NCBI GenBank assembly: GCA_038065125.1
Contig: JBBTRP010000052.1
Location: 1 to 26,140 of the forward strand
Direction of reading: 5' to 3'
From: JBBTRP01 sp038065125
Lineage (GTDB): Bacteria; Patescibacteriota; Patescibacteriia; JACQRZ01
DNA length: 26,140 nucleotides
Shown here one piece after another: positions 10,901 through 17,173 of this stretch. The notes beneath the pieces were generated by a model, which was not told where the DNA came from, searched no databases, and saw only the letters and a list, made by a program, of their open reading frames with translations. Numbering within the stretch: position 1 is the first letter of the stretch; every line of letters starts with the position of its first letter. A program made the translations under genes and the position numbers.

Positions 10901-11359
10901 CTTCTGAAATCCCCCGATGAGATTTGTGTTCAGGTCTAAAACTGCTTGACGGGCGGCATCTGGCTGAATTGTTCCGCCTTGAACCTGTGCTTCAATTTCT
11001 TCTAACTGACGCTCCGCTTCTACGGCAACATCAACGAAACTCTCTGCATCCACATCAAAGCCCTGCGACTCCGCGATCGCACCGCCTTCTTTCTCGGTAC
11101 CTACGTACTCCGCGAGGCTTTCTTGCCGGAGGTCGGCTATTCTGCTGGGAAGATTGCGAACACCCTCCTTGATGGCAGCACCAAAACTCCCTACTGCTCG
11201 AGCTGCGCGCTCTTTCGCACGCTCAAGAATGCTCTGCTTTTTCTCGCCCTCACCAGCTTCGGCAGCATCTTCAGTGTCTTGTCTGGATTCAGGGAGGTCG
11301 GCGGTGTAATCATCCTCACCAATGCCATGCACTTGGTCTTGATCGTCGGGACGCGCCAT
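4955..11359 (-). CDS. Giant multi-bead helical protein of unknown function, copy B (2134 aa)
   Basis: A complete 2134 aa protein, ATG at 11359, TAG at 4955. It has no signal peptide or membrane helix and I recognise no named domain. It reads as a string of helical segments of roughly 100-150 residues separated by Pro/Ala/Glu/Gly-rich linkers (for example near residues 480-520, 650-690, 930-960, 1085-1120 and 1385-1445). Two consecutive beads, about residues 960-1070 and 1120-1235, are visibly repeats: both have L(T/S)xEQxDW and later VDxLIxxFPxTxExIxAAMxAE. From about residue 1713 to the end it matches copy A (1-4440), through a long helical region, a Gly-rich linker and a terminal helical domain. 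Unlike copy A it ends directly after this module. A 64 aa gene ends 7 bp upstream. Its own start has no Shine-Dalgarno. A structural or scaffold role is inference only. Confidence 0.9.
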   Translation of the reverse strand: MARPDDQDQVHGIGEDDYTADLPESRQDTEDAAEAGEGEKKQSILERAKERAARAVGSFGAAIKEGVRNLPSRIADLRQESLAEYVGTEKEGGAIAESQGFDVDAESFVDVAVEAERQLEEIEAQVQGGTIQPDAARQAVLDLNTNLIGGFQKEVESPLKRLKSWLMGKETEAPVEGGDEQETGTETSIHEAKGAPLSHLGQLAQRGIDAAFGRRAPAEEERTKEEILVDAEARVAASSAAANAKYRELETAIRALLPLLSRDDSAGIQAINALLYSLGRRMKGLDVEYTIAQEVLKDKLNRKMRQKGAAGIFDVAVRTLDEGFDTFLSGIRESAQKLAPFGELPKSGPGDNEARERFLTEAEIRVQVERDALQQKQIEIDVRLGDALALGGLTDENRKGIVDLRSNVLKECGDFQTNLTNIHERLKYTLERATSTPEEAEGAFTYGIQRNVDHINGRLDLFERRLASIIRETTSTAPEPDGADGQVEGSSSETGQVPSAGEPEAPGASGAETISAPERTRLEQGVKDADVLIGAVDGVDDRFTHALTELNRLSDPTLKSVLRYQLDLSLDRLIGMRNAVRNARDTLRAVLSGGKTDRDPSLAVATINEHNAPGSDFHNRHEKFFETISRLEDVLLPQDGGATPAVEAPVASGSSGKPDAGPPTEPPADDTPAPEAPAPKPETAVIPPDIQKSLDAARFVLKHATDADDAYLKGIKESRGSANNLSEDEGRAIQHFQIACSGIRDALNNAEAILKGDTFGGDPQKLNQRAQDAYASLEKLKAIAGLANDLADAAYLLEQNLPSTIEPVLAAALDKVEQDAQEKLRTSTLEEINKTTREYKALNRRIPREFDDLVVLDKDKSEGGTTVVQALSQIYDLIETAQKKHAAGDFSDAQLTLRLVNEAWIQPLNAVIDTEIAEAQKAHAEALTPPDASGDAGKTAAPDPEAPTSGTEDGEPQAVDPIESVKASAKELVETKRSILEHNLNHLIRTSLTEEQRDWATKKYGDLGVKADKLRRAFEDLVDHSDIKVRIEENNEAMKTAALNTLSSAVDELIDAFPITQEAIIAAMDAEVNTSTTATKGPAPEAPVDDVGTDPVEPPGPGLSAAGTGGSGESAPPSEPPIEGAPVDLFKNQKQTAENLINYKVGDLQTLVHAIDLKRLSPEQNDWFDARNRQFAQDVDLLQSWYEASLIPGKTDIERGKALADLGVGVDKLIADFPKTAEEIVAAMEAEKASATAPAPEGAAVTPEDPLISAEKSKLTGRLETYRQGLESGYALLEVRLTVRPELRERGERFKAQLARDVKNLMSDIDGVKTPEEADKMSERIGEAYGNLIDALSNLADLVGAYQGSVEAQKKTADLEMEKTSDAARIALLEEQVRILNAALAAGGVPPTPGAGPGAPDGSAPSGGPGGGAPPPPSDGPPGPGGTTPPEPPPAPESGEPGDPERIQAEVLKAEIETLIPEIDTALADRDYLRDVNVFLPIKRPENPGAINAIEMPVGRHIDFVNGAPAKIDQKITGNTLEARQFAEDAKVHAEAIIKWLQEPLSPEAEERAIEALRQRFIRTAAGYQRNIETANVDLFPRTRDLMHPLGIDTAPLRELFQTTGETFNTIEDLLRASPPDVTAIAEAYNRFQGEVQEVAQEVARLQQEVADAALGARAGRAAGAVRDAYVNAAGTTGRAVIQAGPRAGRAIGRADRNWERRIDRNLERSGRADSFEDRARRFFHGIGQRFGRTLADRVGMGYNSALLAIHERGVEDIGARVDMNRDDIASLREEVTDLNRRLGPTNPDELTPGEIAAERRDWNRVTREINRLQGQLNRDLGTLETRQARAKPYFDRRKEIAADAKNQLERDLGGRFARYENAKERSAGIDRELKNWEGDRDSLRAEIQALRFKAQSERPVKRRQTQREIRGMEHQIREIERDINTRRQTLRGLGNDIESLAPHVTYWRDQVIPELTSVTREIPVNHGQWGAREAVNLNTDRAPALGRNTPTPDTFPRAPGMGGPAAGGGGGGGSPEAPAVTPEADARPAGVETNDENIRITPRDVADALFRKWGSQIGVANREAMVGAMNQFVTENPTRFAGTLEQDFRLSELPDFVRALNTYLDNHDFNHVDLRTIRTLTRDLRTAKEPRAA

Positions 11360-11366
11360 ATAAATG

Positions 11367-11561
11367 CTATTTTTTAGCTTTCTTTGTGATCTTACCCCTT
11401 AAATGATGCATTTGACGTGCGTCGAGCGCCTTGGTGACCTCACCCATGAGCTTTTTGTAGTCCTTCTGAATCTTTGAAAGCGTGCTGACAAACTCGTTAG
11501 TCAACTCTCTAATGAGAGCGTCCTTTTCCTTCTGCGTCATTGCAGCCTTTTTTTGAGCCAT
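11367..11561 (-). CDS. Small coiled-coil-like protein (64 aa), partner of giant protein B
   Basis: A lysine-rich helical protein starting MAQKKAAMTQKEKDALIREL and ending in KKAKK. Three starts are possible: TTG at 11579, ATG at 11561 and ATG at 11540. The TTG has an AAGAAGG only one base away, which is too close. I chose 11561 because it suits a transcript starting near 11584. The start at 11540 is where the paralogue at 4446-4616 aligns. The homology, together with the identical position just before a giant gene, shows that the small-plus-giant pair was duplicated as a unit. The stop is 7 bp before the giant gene's ATG, so the two are probably one operon. The function is unknown. Confidence 0.75.
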   Translation of the reverse strand: MAQKKAAMTQKEKDALIRELTNEFVSTLSKIQKDYKKLMGEVTKALDARQMHHLRGKITKKAKK

Positions 11562-11590
11562 ATTAAAAAAATTAGTCAATCCTTCTTTTA

Positions 11591-11619
11591 ATTATAATAC
11601 TTTTTATCCTCTCAGGCAA
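11591..11619 (-). promoter_or_regulatory. Sigma70-type promoter for the B cassette
   Basis: The minus strand shows TTGCCT (11619-11614), a 17 bp spacer and a perfect TATAAT (11596-11591). The predicted start of transcription is near 11584, about 23 nt before the ATG at 11561. The -35 hexamer lies inside an imperfect inverted repeat (11606-11634). Confidence 0.65.
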
Positions 11620-11634
11620 GAAAGCTGAGGAGAT
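11606..11634. repeat. Imperfect inverted repeat over the -35 region
   Basis: The arms ATCCTCTCAG (11606-11615) and CTGAGGAGAT (11625-11634) pair at eight of ten positions, plus one position that is a wobble in RNA, around a 9-base loop. It lies between the stop of the fibronectin III gene and the promoter of the B cassette and covers the -35. It lacks a T-run directly after the stem on either strand, so it is a poor terminator. It could be an operator or chance. Confidence 0.35.
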
Positions 11635-11657
11635 AAAATTCTTTTTTCTCCTTTATT

Positions 11658-14600
11658 TTATAGCCTTTTTTTGCCCACGGCGCTGCTGTCGAGGACTAGT
11701 GCTTCCGACTTTTCCCCTTCTCCAACGACTTGAGGGGATATAACCGACTTTTTCTCTTGGCTTTGGGGGTCGAGCGGCACGTTGACCCTCACTATCTGGT
11801 TTTTCTTTTTAATATGAAGTGGCGCGCCGATGTATGGATGTTTGTATTTCGTTATTTTTTCGCTGTTTTTTGAGGGAAATGTATAGGCATCTTTGCTCAC
11901 CGAGAGGATGTAGTCGCCCGGAGGAGCTAAAAACGAGAAGCGACCCAAGTAGTCAGTCAGTCTCGTTCGGAGAAGCTTCTGAGACTTTCCGTCAAAAATA
12001 CTGATGGCCGCCAGGGGGAGGGGTTTAAAACTGCGAGCGTCAAACACCACACCCCAGGGCTTTTCCCCTTTAACCATAAGGAAAATCTGAAGTGATGCAT
12101 ACAACCAATTAATGAAGAGAAGGACTGTGTTGAGCGTGCTTGGTGCATAGAGCGCCAGAAGAATACTCACAATAAAGCTTCCGACCAGTGAAATTCGAGA
12201 GACGTTGGTCAAAAATACGCGTAGTGACTGGAGCGGGGATGCGGCCGCACCGCTTTTCTCAAGTGGCGGGGGGTCCAAGGGGATACTGAGGTCAACGATC
12301 TGCTCCTGCGAGGCGATCGTGAAGGGCTCATGCCGATAAATATGCTGATAGGGGCCATCTGAGCGTGCGGAGACGAGTGTTGAGGGAAACAGGAGCGGAA
12401 GTTTCGCGGCCGAGATTAGATACTCTCCCGGCGGGGGGAGAAAACTGAAGCGCCCGTCCTTGTCTGTCACTTGCGTCTCGATCAGGCGGTTCGTCTTTGC
12501 CTCGAAGAGACGAACGATCGCGAGATCCACAGGGTTTTTGCTGATTGCGTGATACACCACCCCCCAGGGACGGCGATGTTTTCGAAGGCCCAGCATCGAG
12601 AGGAGCCACAGGAGGAGGTGATGGAAGTAGGTCCAAAGATTGAGGGAGTTTGAGAGGATTGCGGGGTTTGCGGCGGTCACCACCGGCACCGTCGCGATTG
12701 CCGCGGTCTGCAGCGCGGGTTCTGACTTCTCAACCGTCACCTTCACCGCCGCATTCGTGACGCGTGCGGCCTCTTGCACCTGCTGTGCGGCCGGAACCAC
12801 GGTCGTGAGGAGGCGCGCCTCGAACTCTCCGGTAATCTCGGTCTCCAGACGGATCTGCTGAATCTGGTCGTCAATATAGACGATCTTGAGAATGACATCC
12901 TGCGCGCCGCGTGCAGACGGGATGGTGATGAGCGCGCTGAAACAATCTTTTTGTTTCTGATACTTCAACGGATAGCGAACCGAGCCGACAGAGAGGATAA
13001 GTTTCTTGATTGGTTTTTTGAAAATCTTCCCCGGGATACACATCGAGAGTTCCGTATTGGGGGTGGTGTAGAACTTTTTCTTCGCGATCGTGATTGGCTC
13101 TTGGGTTGTGGTCTCCAACAGATTGAAATCCGCGGAGGTGATTTCCATTTCGATGGTCTCGATGGCCGCGGAGGGGACGACGATAATTTCTTTTTTTGCG
13201 GATGCGGGTATCCCGAGCGCCTCGCCAAAGAGCCGGAAGATTGAGAGATGTCCAAGCTGCGCGGTCACGGTCCGTGTCTGTGTATCAACAGCCGATCGTT
13301 CGGGAATCCACGCGTCCTCCGCAACGTCCCATGAGTAGAGGCGGATAGTCTTCTCATCAACGTTCACCACATCCTCACGCGAATAAGTAAACACATACGA
13401 AAGTCCCGGATCGAATTTTGTGACTGGCAGACTCGTTTGGTAGGAAGGAAACAGCGCGCCGCCCGACTGAGAAGTCTCTTGCGCAAAAGCGCGGTCAGAT
13501 CCGATCTTAAAGAGTGCGGCAAATGCCGTTTGAATCCGTGAGAAGAAACTTGTAGCTGTTCGAGTCTTGGGCTGCGGCCGGACTGATACTGCGCCAGTCG
13601 AGTTCATGGTTGCGCCGATCACATAGAGCGGCCCGATGCCGTCAGCTGATCTCAGGTCGCCTGGCTTTTTGTCTATCAGAGCACTTGATCCGAACTGCCC
13701 TTCGACGAGCGATGCGGTGGGCGCAAGCGCGCGGATCGTGAGGTTGATTTCATCGCGATTCACGAGCGCGCTGCCACCGCCAAAAGAGCTTGTTGAGGGT
13801 TTGTCCGGTTGCGCCGGAGTTGGTGCGCTTTGTATCTGCTGCGTGAGCGTGGAAGAAGTGCCCCCAACCAATTGCTGTGTATCTTGAGGCAGGCGCGGGG
13901 TATCCACTACCGTACGAGCGCGCTCTTCACTATCTTCTCCGTCTTCCCCTTCAATAAACGCTCTCACTGCCGGAGGAACGACAATCGCTATACCGCCTCC
14001 CTGCTTGCTCTTTGTTTCCATTGTTGAGCCCAGTTTTGCATCAATTGTTCTCTGCACGGCGGGTGGAGCAAAGGTCACTTGCACTTTTTTTCGATCGAAC
14101 GCGCGCGTGGGAGTCTTTTCGATGATCGTATCGGAAGGTACGCTCGAGCCTGCCTCATTTGTCGCGATCAAGCGATAGGCGTACACAGACTCGCCCTCGA
14201 CGGTCCGATCGATATACTCGACGCGATCAGGGGGAAAGGAGACGAGGTCGGCAAATTGAGTTTGTCCGGGGCCGCGGCGCTGCAGCGTATACGAATCGGC
14301 GCCAATGACCGCTTCCCACGAGAGGGAAACGGCGCTCGCAGTTACCGAGGAGACCGTGAGCTCCGCGGGCTGTGTGGGCGGAGGGGGTGGCGGAGGAGGC
14401 GGAAGGGGTGTTGCAACACTGACCCATTCGGAATAGTTCTCACCTGCTCTGCGAACTGACTCGTTCACGGAGCGCACACGATACTGGTAGCGCGTGTTGG
14501 GTTCGACCGTGAGATCCCGAAAGGATGTCGAGTTTGCGGCTAGAGTTATTGCACCGCTCGCGTCTCCAATTCCCTCGGGAAACTTCGGATCGCGCTGAAT

Positions 14601-16124
14601 TTGAAATGAAACCTCACTTTCTGACGTATCGGTCCACGAGAGTGATGCACGCTGATGTGAGTCGGCAATTGTTTTGACTCCGATCGGAGTCGCTGGTGCG
14701 GGCCTCGGAAGTGGAGGCGAAGTGATACCGGAATCACTAGAGAGTGCTACCTCGGCGTCACTTGAAAATCCGCTTGCGACGGCATCGTTAAGCGCCCTGA
14801 CGCGGTACACATAGTTCGTACCGTGTACAATTTCCGTATCCGTAAATGATGGAGATCGCCCCACCAGCCCGGTCTTGATAATTTTTACAGTCTCAAAGTC
14901 CACATCTTGAACGCGGCGACGCTGAATTTCGTAATCGGTTTCATTTGTCGACGTATCGGTCCAGGTGAGCGTGATCGCTCCGGCTTGCGCCACAGCCACC
15001 AACGCGGTTGGTGCACTTGGACGCGGACGAGGTTTAGGAGGAGTCGTAACGCTTGCCTCAGAAGAGTATACGAACGTGTCGTCAGGTCCGATCACCTTGA
15101 GACGATAGGTCGCGAACGTTTGCGTCGGGAGGCCGGTGTCAGATGTACTCAGCGCACTTGGGCGCACTTCCCGCATAAGAGCAAATACGCCACTAACGCC
15201 CATCTTTCGCTCAAGAATCAGTTTTGATACTCCCGAGCTATCATTTGACCACTCGATCACTGCCGTACCGGAGTTAGTTGAGTCAATACGCGCAGTCACA
15301 CGCGACGGTGCGCGTGGCGGCACGGTCTCTCGTACACTTCGTACCGGGGCCTGGGTGGTTGCGTCAGTGCCCGACTTTGTGGTACTCCCCTCCGTAGTCG
15401 AGGAGTCCTGCGAGGCGGTCGGCGGTTGGATGGGCTGCGTGTTTGTCTGAGTTTGAGATTGTGTCGTGCCACCCCCCGTGAGCGCTGCAACCGGAATAGC
15501 GGGCGGGGGTGCTGGGGTTTCCGCCTGGGTTGACGCAGGGTATGAGACGTTCGGAATTGAGAGCGCTGCGTCCGAAAAGAGACCGACCGAGAAAAGGTGC
15601 GCATCTGTCCCAACAAAAAGAGCCGCATCTTTTCTGCCCGTTGTTGCCGCATTCGTCATCTGGTTCAAGCCCGATGCCTGATTTGAAGCGTGCGTGCCGA
15701 TTGCGATGTTGACGAATTGATCCGCGGGGATGGTTGCACTCCCCGATGACGGATAGGTGAAGGTAATGATCCTGTTTGCGGTATCGAAAGAAACAGTCCA
15801 TGAGCTTTCGGTTGGGGTTGTAGCAAGGGCGAGCTGTGTTTGGGTGCTTCCCGCCATCGATGATCCGTATGAGAGGTCCAGATCATTCACTCCGATCGAT
15901 CCGAATGACGAGGCGACATTTTTCAAATGAAGTCTGATGGTGCCGGATAAAATGACGCTCTTGGTTTGAAAAATGAGGGTGTGATTTGCGGCGACAGAGA
16001 CCGTGGAAGGAGCAAGGCTATATGAGATGTCATGCACTCGCGCTGCCTGCACTCCTTGAAGGGCGCACAGAGAAAAAAGAAGAACCACGCCGAATACCAA
16101 AAAATTTCTTCCGAGTGAGAACAT
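11658..16124 (-). CDS. Large secreted/membrane-anchored fibronectin III protein with two carboxypeptidase-regulatory-like domains
   Basis: The frame opens at 16175, but those codons lie in a terminator hairpin. The ATG at 16124 begins a clear signal peptide (MFSLGRNFLVFGVVLLF..., predicted cut after VQA, residue 27), giving 1488 aa. Order along the protein: a beta-rich N-terminal domain (to about 200); a Thr/Gln/Pro linker; four fibronectin III-like domains (encoded about 15330-15030, 15030-14740, 14700-14400 and 14390-14080, with typical SLSW/TLTW and YxYRVRAxN strands); nine prolines between the third and fourth; a beta domain ending in GHLSIF (about 13480-13210); a hydrophobic segment (about 12630); a PWGVVY carboxypeptidase-regulatory-like domain; two membrane segments (about 12200-12070); and a second PWGVVF domain. 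A cell-surface adhesion or envelope role is likely; the exact function is unknown. Confidence 0.85.
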   Translation of the reverse strand: MFSLGRNFLVFGVVLLFSLCALQGVQAARVHDISYSLAPSTVSVAANHTLIFQTKSVILSGTIRLHLKNVASSFGSIGVNDLDLSYGSSMAGSTQTQLALATTPTESSWTVSFDTANRIITFTYPSSGSATIPADQFVNIAIGTHASNQASGLNQMTNAATTGRKDAALFVGTDAHLFSVGLFSDAALSIPNVSYPASTQAETPAPPPAIPVAALTGGGTTQSQTQTNTQPIQPPTASQDSSTTEGSTTKSGTDATTQAPVRSVRETVPPRAPSRVTARIDSTNSGTAVIEWSNDSSGVSKLILERKMGVSGVFALMREVRPSALSTSDTGLPTQTFATYRLKVIGPDDTFVYSSEASVTTPPKPRPRPSAPTALVAVAQAGAITLTWTDTSTNETDYEIQRRRVQDVDFETVKIIKTGLVGRSPSFTDTEIVHGTNYVYRVRALNDAVASGFSSDAEVALSSDSGITSPPLPRPAPATPIGVKTIADSHQRASLSWTDTSESEVSFQIQRDPKFPEGIGDASGAITLAANSTSFRDLTVEPNTRYQYRVRSVNESVRRAGENYSEWVSVATPLPPPPPPPPPTQPAELTVSSVTASAVSLSWEAVIGADSYTLQRRGPGQTQFADLVSFPPDRVEYIDRTVEGESVYAYRLIATNEAGSSVPSDTIIEKTPTRAFDRKKVQVTFAPPAVQRTIDAKLGSTMETKSKQGGGIAIVVPPAVRAFIEGEDGEDSEERARTVVDTPRLPQDTQQLVGGTSSTLTQQIQSAPTPAQPDKPSTSSFGGGSALVNRDEINLTIRALAPTASLVEGQFGSSALIDKKPGDLRSADGIGPLYVIGATMNSTGAVSVRPQPKTRTATSFFSRIQTAFAALFKIGSDRAFAQETSQSGGALFPSYQTSLPVTKFDPGLSYVFTYSREDVVNVDEKTIRLYSWDVAEDAWIPERSAVDTQTRTVTAQLGHLSIFRLFGEALGIPASAKKEIIVVPSAAIETIEMEITSADFNLLETTTQEPITIAKKKFYTTPNTELSMCIPGKIFKKPIKKLILSVGSVRYPLKYQKQKDCFSALITIPSARGAQDVILKIVYIDDQIQQIRLETEITGEFEARLLTTVVPAAQQVQEAARVTNAAVKVTVEKSEPALQTAAIATVPVVTAANPAILSNSLNLWTYFHHLLLWLLSMLGLRKHRRPWGVVYHAISKNPVDLAIVRLFEAKTNRLIETQVTDKDGRFSFLPPPGEYLISAAKLPLLFPSTLVSARSDGPYQHIYRHEPFTIASQEQIVDLSIPLDPPPLEKSGAAASPLQSLRVFLTNVSRISLVGSFIVSILLALYAPSTLNTVLLFINWLYASLQIFLMVKGEKPWGVVFDARSFKPLPLAAISIFDGKSQKLLRTRLTDYLGRFSFLAPPGDYILSVSKDAYTFPSKNSEKITKYKHPYIGAPLHIKKKNQIVRVNVPLDPQSQEKKSVISPQVVGEGEKSEALVLDSSAVGKKRL

Positions 16125-16131
16125 ATCTGTC

Positions 16132-16140
16132 AGTATAGCA
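16132..16140 (-). promoter_or_regulatory. Extended -10 promoter of the fibronectin III gene
   Basis: The minus strand reads TGCTATACT, an extended -10 directly after the terminator hairpin. A start of transcription about 7 bp beyond it falls at 16125-16124, at the ATG itself. If correct, the mRNA is leaderless or nearly so. No clear -35 is visible. Confidence 0.5.
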
Positions 16141-16172
16141 TAACAAAATCTCCCTCCGATTGGAGGGAGATT
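16141..16172 (-). terminator. Rho-independent terminator after the DUF916-like gene
   Basis: A perfect 11 bp stem (AATCTCCCTCC / GGAGGGAGATT, 147-157 and 162-172 of this kilobase block at 16,000) encloses a 4-base loop. On the minus strand it is followed by TTGTT. It lies about 30 bp after the stop of the DUF916-like gene (16201) and separates it from the fibronectin III gene. It also shows that the upstream in-frame codons of the next gene are not translated. Confidence 0.85.
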
Positions 16173-16200
16173 CATTTACTTTACTGGAGAAAACCTTCTT

Positions 16201-17127
16201 CTACGCTGCAGGCTTTTTTGCCATGCCCATCATGATGTTCTTGATGAGGAGTGCAAGAATCAGGATGATGACGAGAGCGATGACAAGCCAGAGGACGAGG
16301 AGACCTGCCGGAAGCACCCAGAAGCTGAAGTCTGCCTGAGCGCTGCCCGCCTTGCCCATATTGAGCGAGAGGTGCGCGTTGTACTTACCGAACGCAAATC
16401 CCCCATCCCATTTTACGGTATACGAACGGTTTGCTTTCGGCAGAACGTTCCCGCCAGGGCTCACGTTGTTGACTGCAAGCGAGGCCACCGATTTGCCGAA
16501 CATGTTAGTCACCTCAATGGTTCCGGTTGGTTTGAAGTGCCGATTTCCGCTGTTGTTGACCTTTACGACAAACTCAATCGGGAGCTTGCCATATTTCGAC
16601 CCACCATCAGCGGTCGAAAACTTCATGAGCTCACCTTTTTCAACAGCATCCCCCCTCACATCAAGCGCCAAATTGACCGCTGTCTGGCCTGAAACCGCGG
16701 CAGAAACTCCTTCCTGCTCTGTCGTACTGACAGATCCAAATGCGACGCCCGCATAATGGCCGCCGGGGGGGGCATTTTTTGGGACAGCAATTATAAGGGG
16801 AACATCTGCAGTCTCACCTCCCTTAAGGATAATTTCTGATGAAAGGTTTGGATTAATCCAATTCGCGAGCGTCGATTCGGGACTTTTTGTAAGATACTTA
16901 GGAAAACCTGTATCGTCCCCTGGTTCGACATCATAAATGCTCATCTTCAACTTCACTTCTCCTAACGCGTCATTCTTAACCCTCACCGCCCTCGTCACGG
17001 TCTCACCAGGACTTGCGGTGATGTCATCAATCACGACCGGCTGAACTGTGAGAGCGGCTGCCGGAAGGACTCCGAGTAAAAAGGCGCCAACCGCACTGAC
17101 TATACCACGATAAAGGAACTGTTTCAT
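16201..17127 (-). CDS. DUF916-like, membrane-anchored extracellular protein
   Basis: 308 aa from the ATG at 17127 (MKQFLYRGIVSAVGAFLLG...); a Met five codons upstream is also possible. An N-terminal signal peptide ends near AAALT. Two beta-sandwich regions follow: the first has the ALTVQPVVIDDITASPGE start, an acidic VEPGDDTG loop and the PPGGHYAGVAFGS motif typical of DUF916/WxL-interacting-like proteins; the second is an Ig-like segment (NNSGNRHFKPTGTIEV). A strong C-terminal membrane helix (WVLPAGLLVLWLVIALVIIL) is followed by a short Lys-rich cytoplasmic tail. In Firmicutes, proteins of this type bind the cell wall or partner surface proteins; here that is inferred. It follows another exported protein by 46 bp, probably in one operon, and is ended by the terminator at 16141-16172. 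Confidence 0.75.
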   Translation of the reverse strand: MKQFLYRGIVSAVGAFLLGVLPAAALTVQPVVIDDITASPGETVTRAVRVKNDALGEVKLKMSIYDVEPGDDTGFPKYLTKSPESTLANWINPNLSSEIILKGGETADVPLIIAVPKNAPPGGHYAGVAFGSVSTTEQEGVSAAVSGQTAVNLALDVRGDAVEKGELMKFSTADGGSKYGKLPIEFVVKVNNSGNRHFKPTGTIEVTNMFGKSVASLAVNNVSPGGNVLPKANRSYTVKWDGGFAFGKYNAHLSLNMGKAGSAQADFSFWVLPAGLLVLWLVIALVIILILALLIKNIMMGMAKKPAA

Positions 17128-17173
17128 ATGCGCATGGGTCATTGTTTGATAAGACGATCGGGCTTATCTTGAT

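Noticed and set aside
11606..11634. Terminator for the fibronectin III gene
   Set aside because: The stem is imperfect and is followed by A, not T, on the gene strand.
16060..16070. Lipoprotein signal in the fibronectin III protein (Cys near residue 20)
   Set aside because: The residues before Cys do not fit a lipobox, and a better signal peptidase I site (VQA|A) follows.
16125..16175. Upstream start of the fibronectin III gene
   Set aside because: The codons lie in a perfect terminator hairpin and the -10 element. The signal peptide begins at 16124.
17143..17173. GATAAG/CTTATC hairpin between the two envelope genes as terminator
   Set aside because: Only 6 bp of stem with a 9-base loop and no T-run; the genes look co-transcribed.
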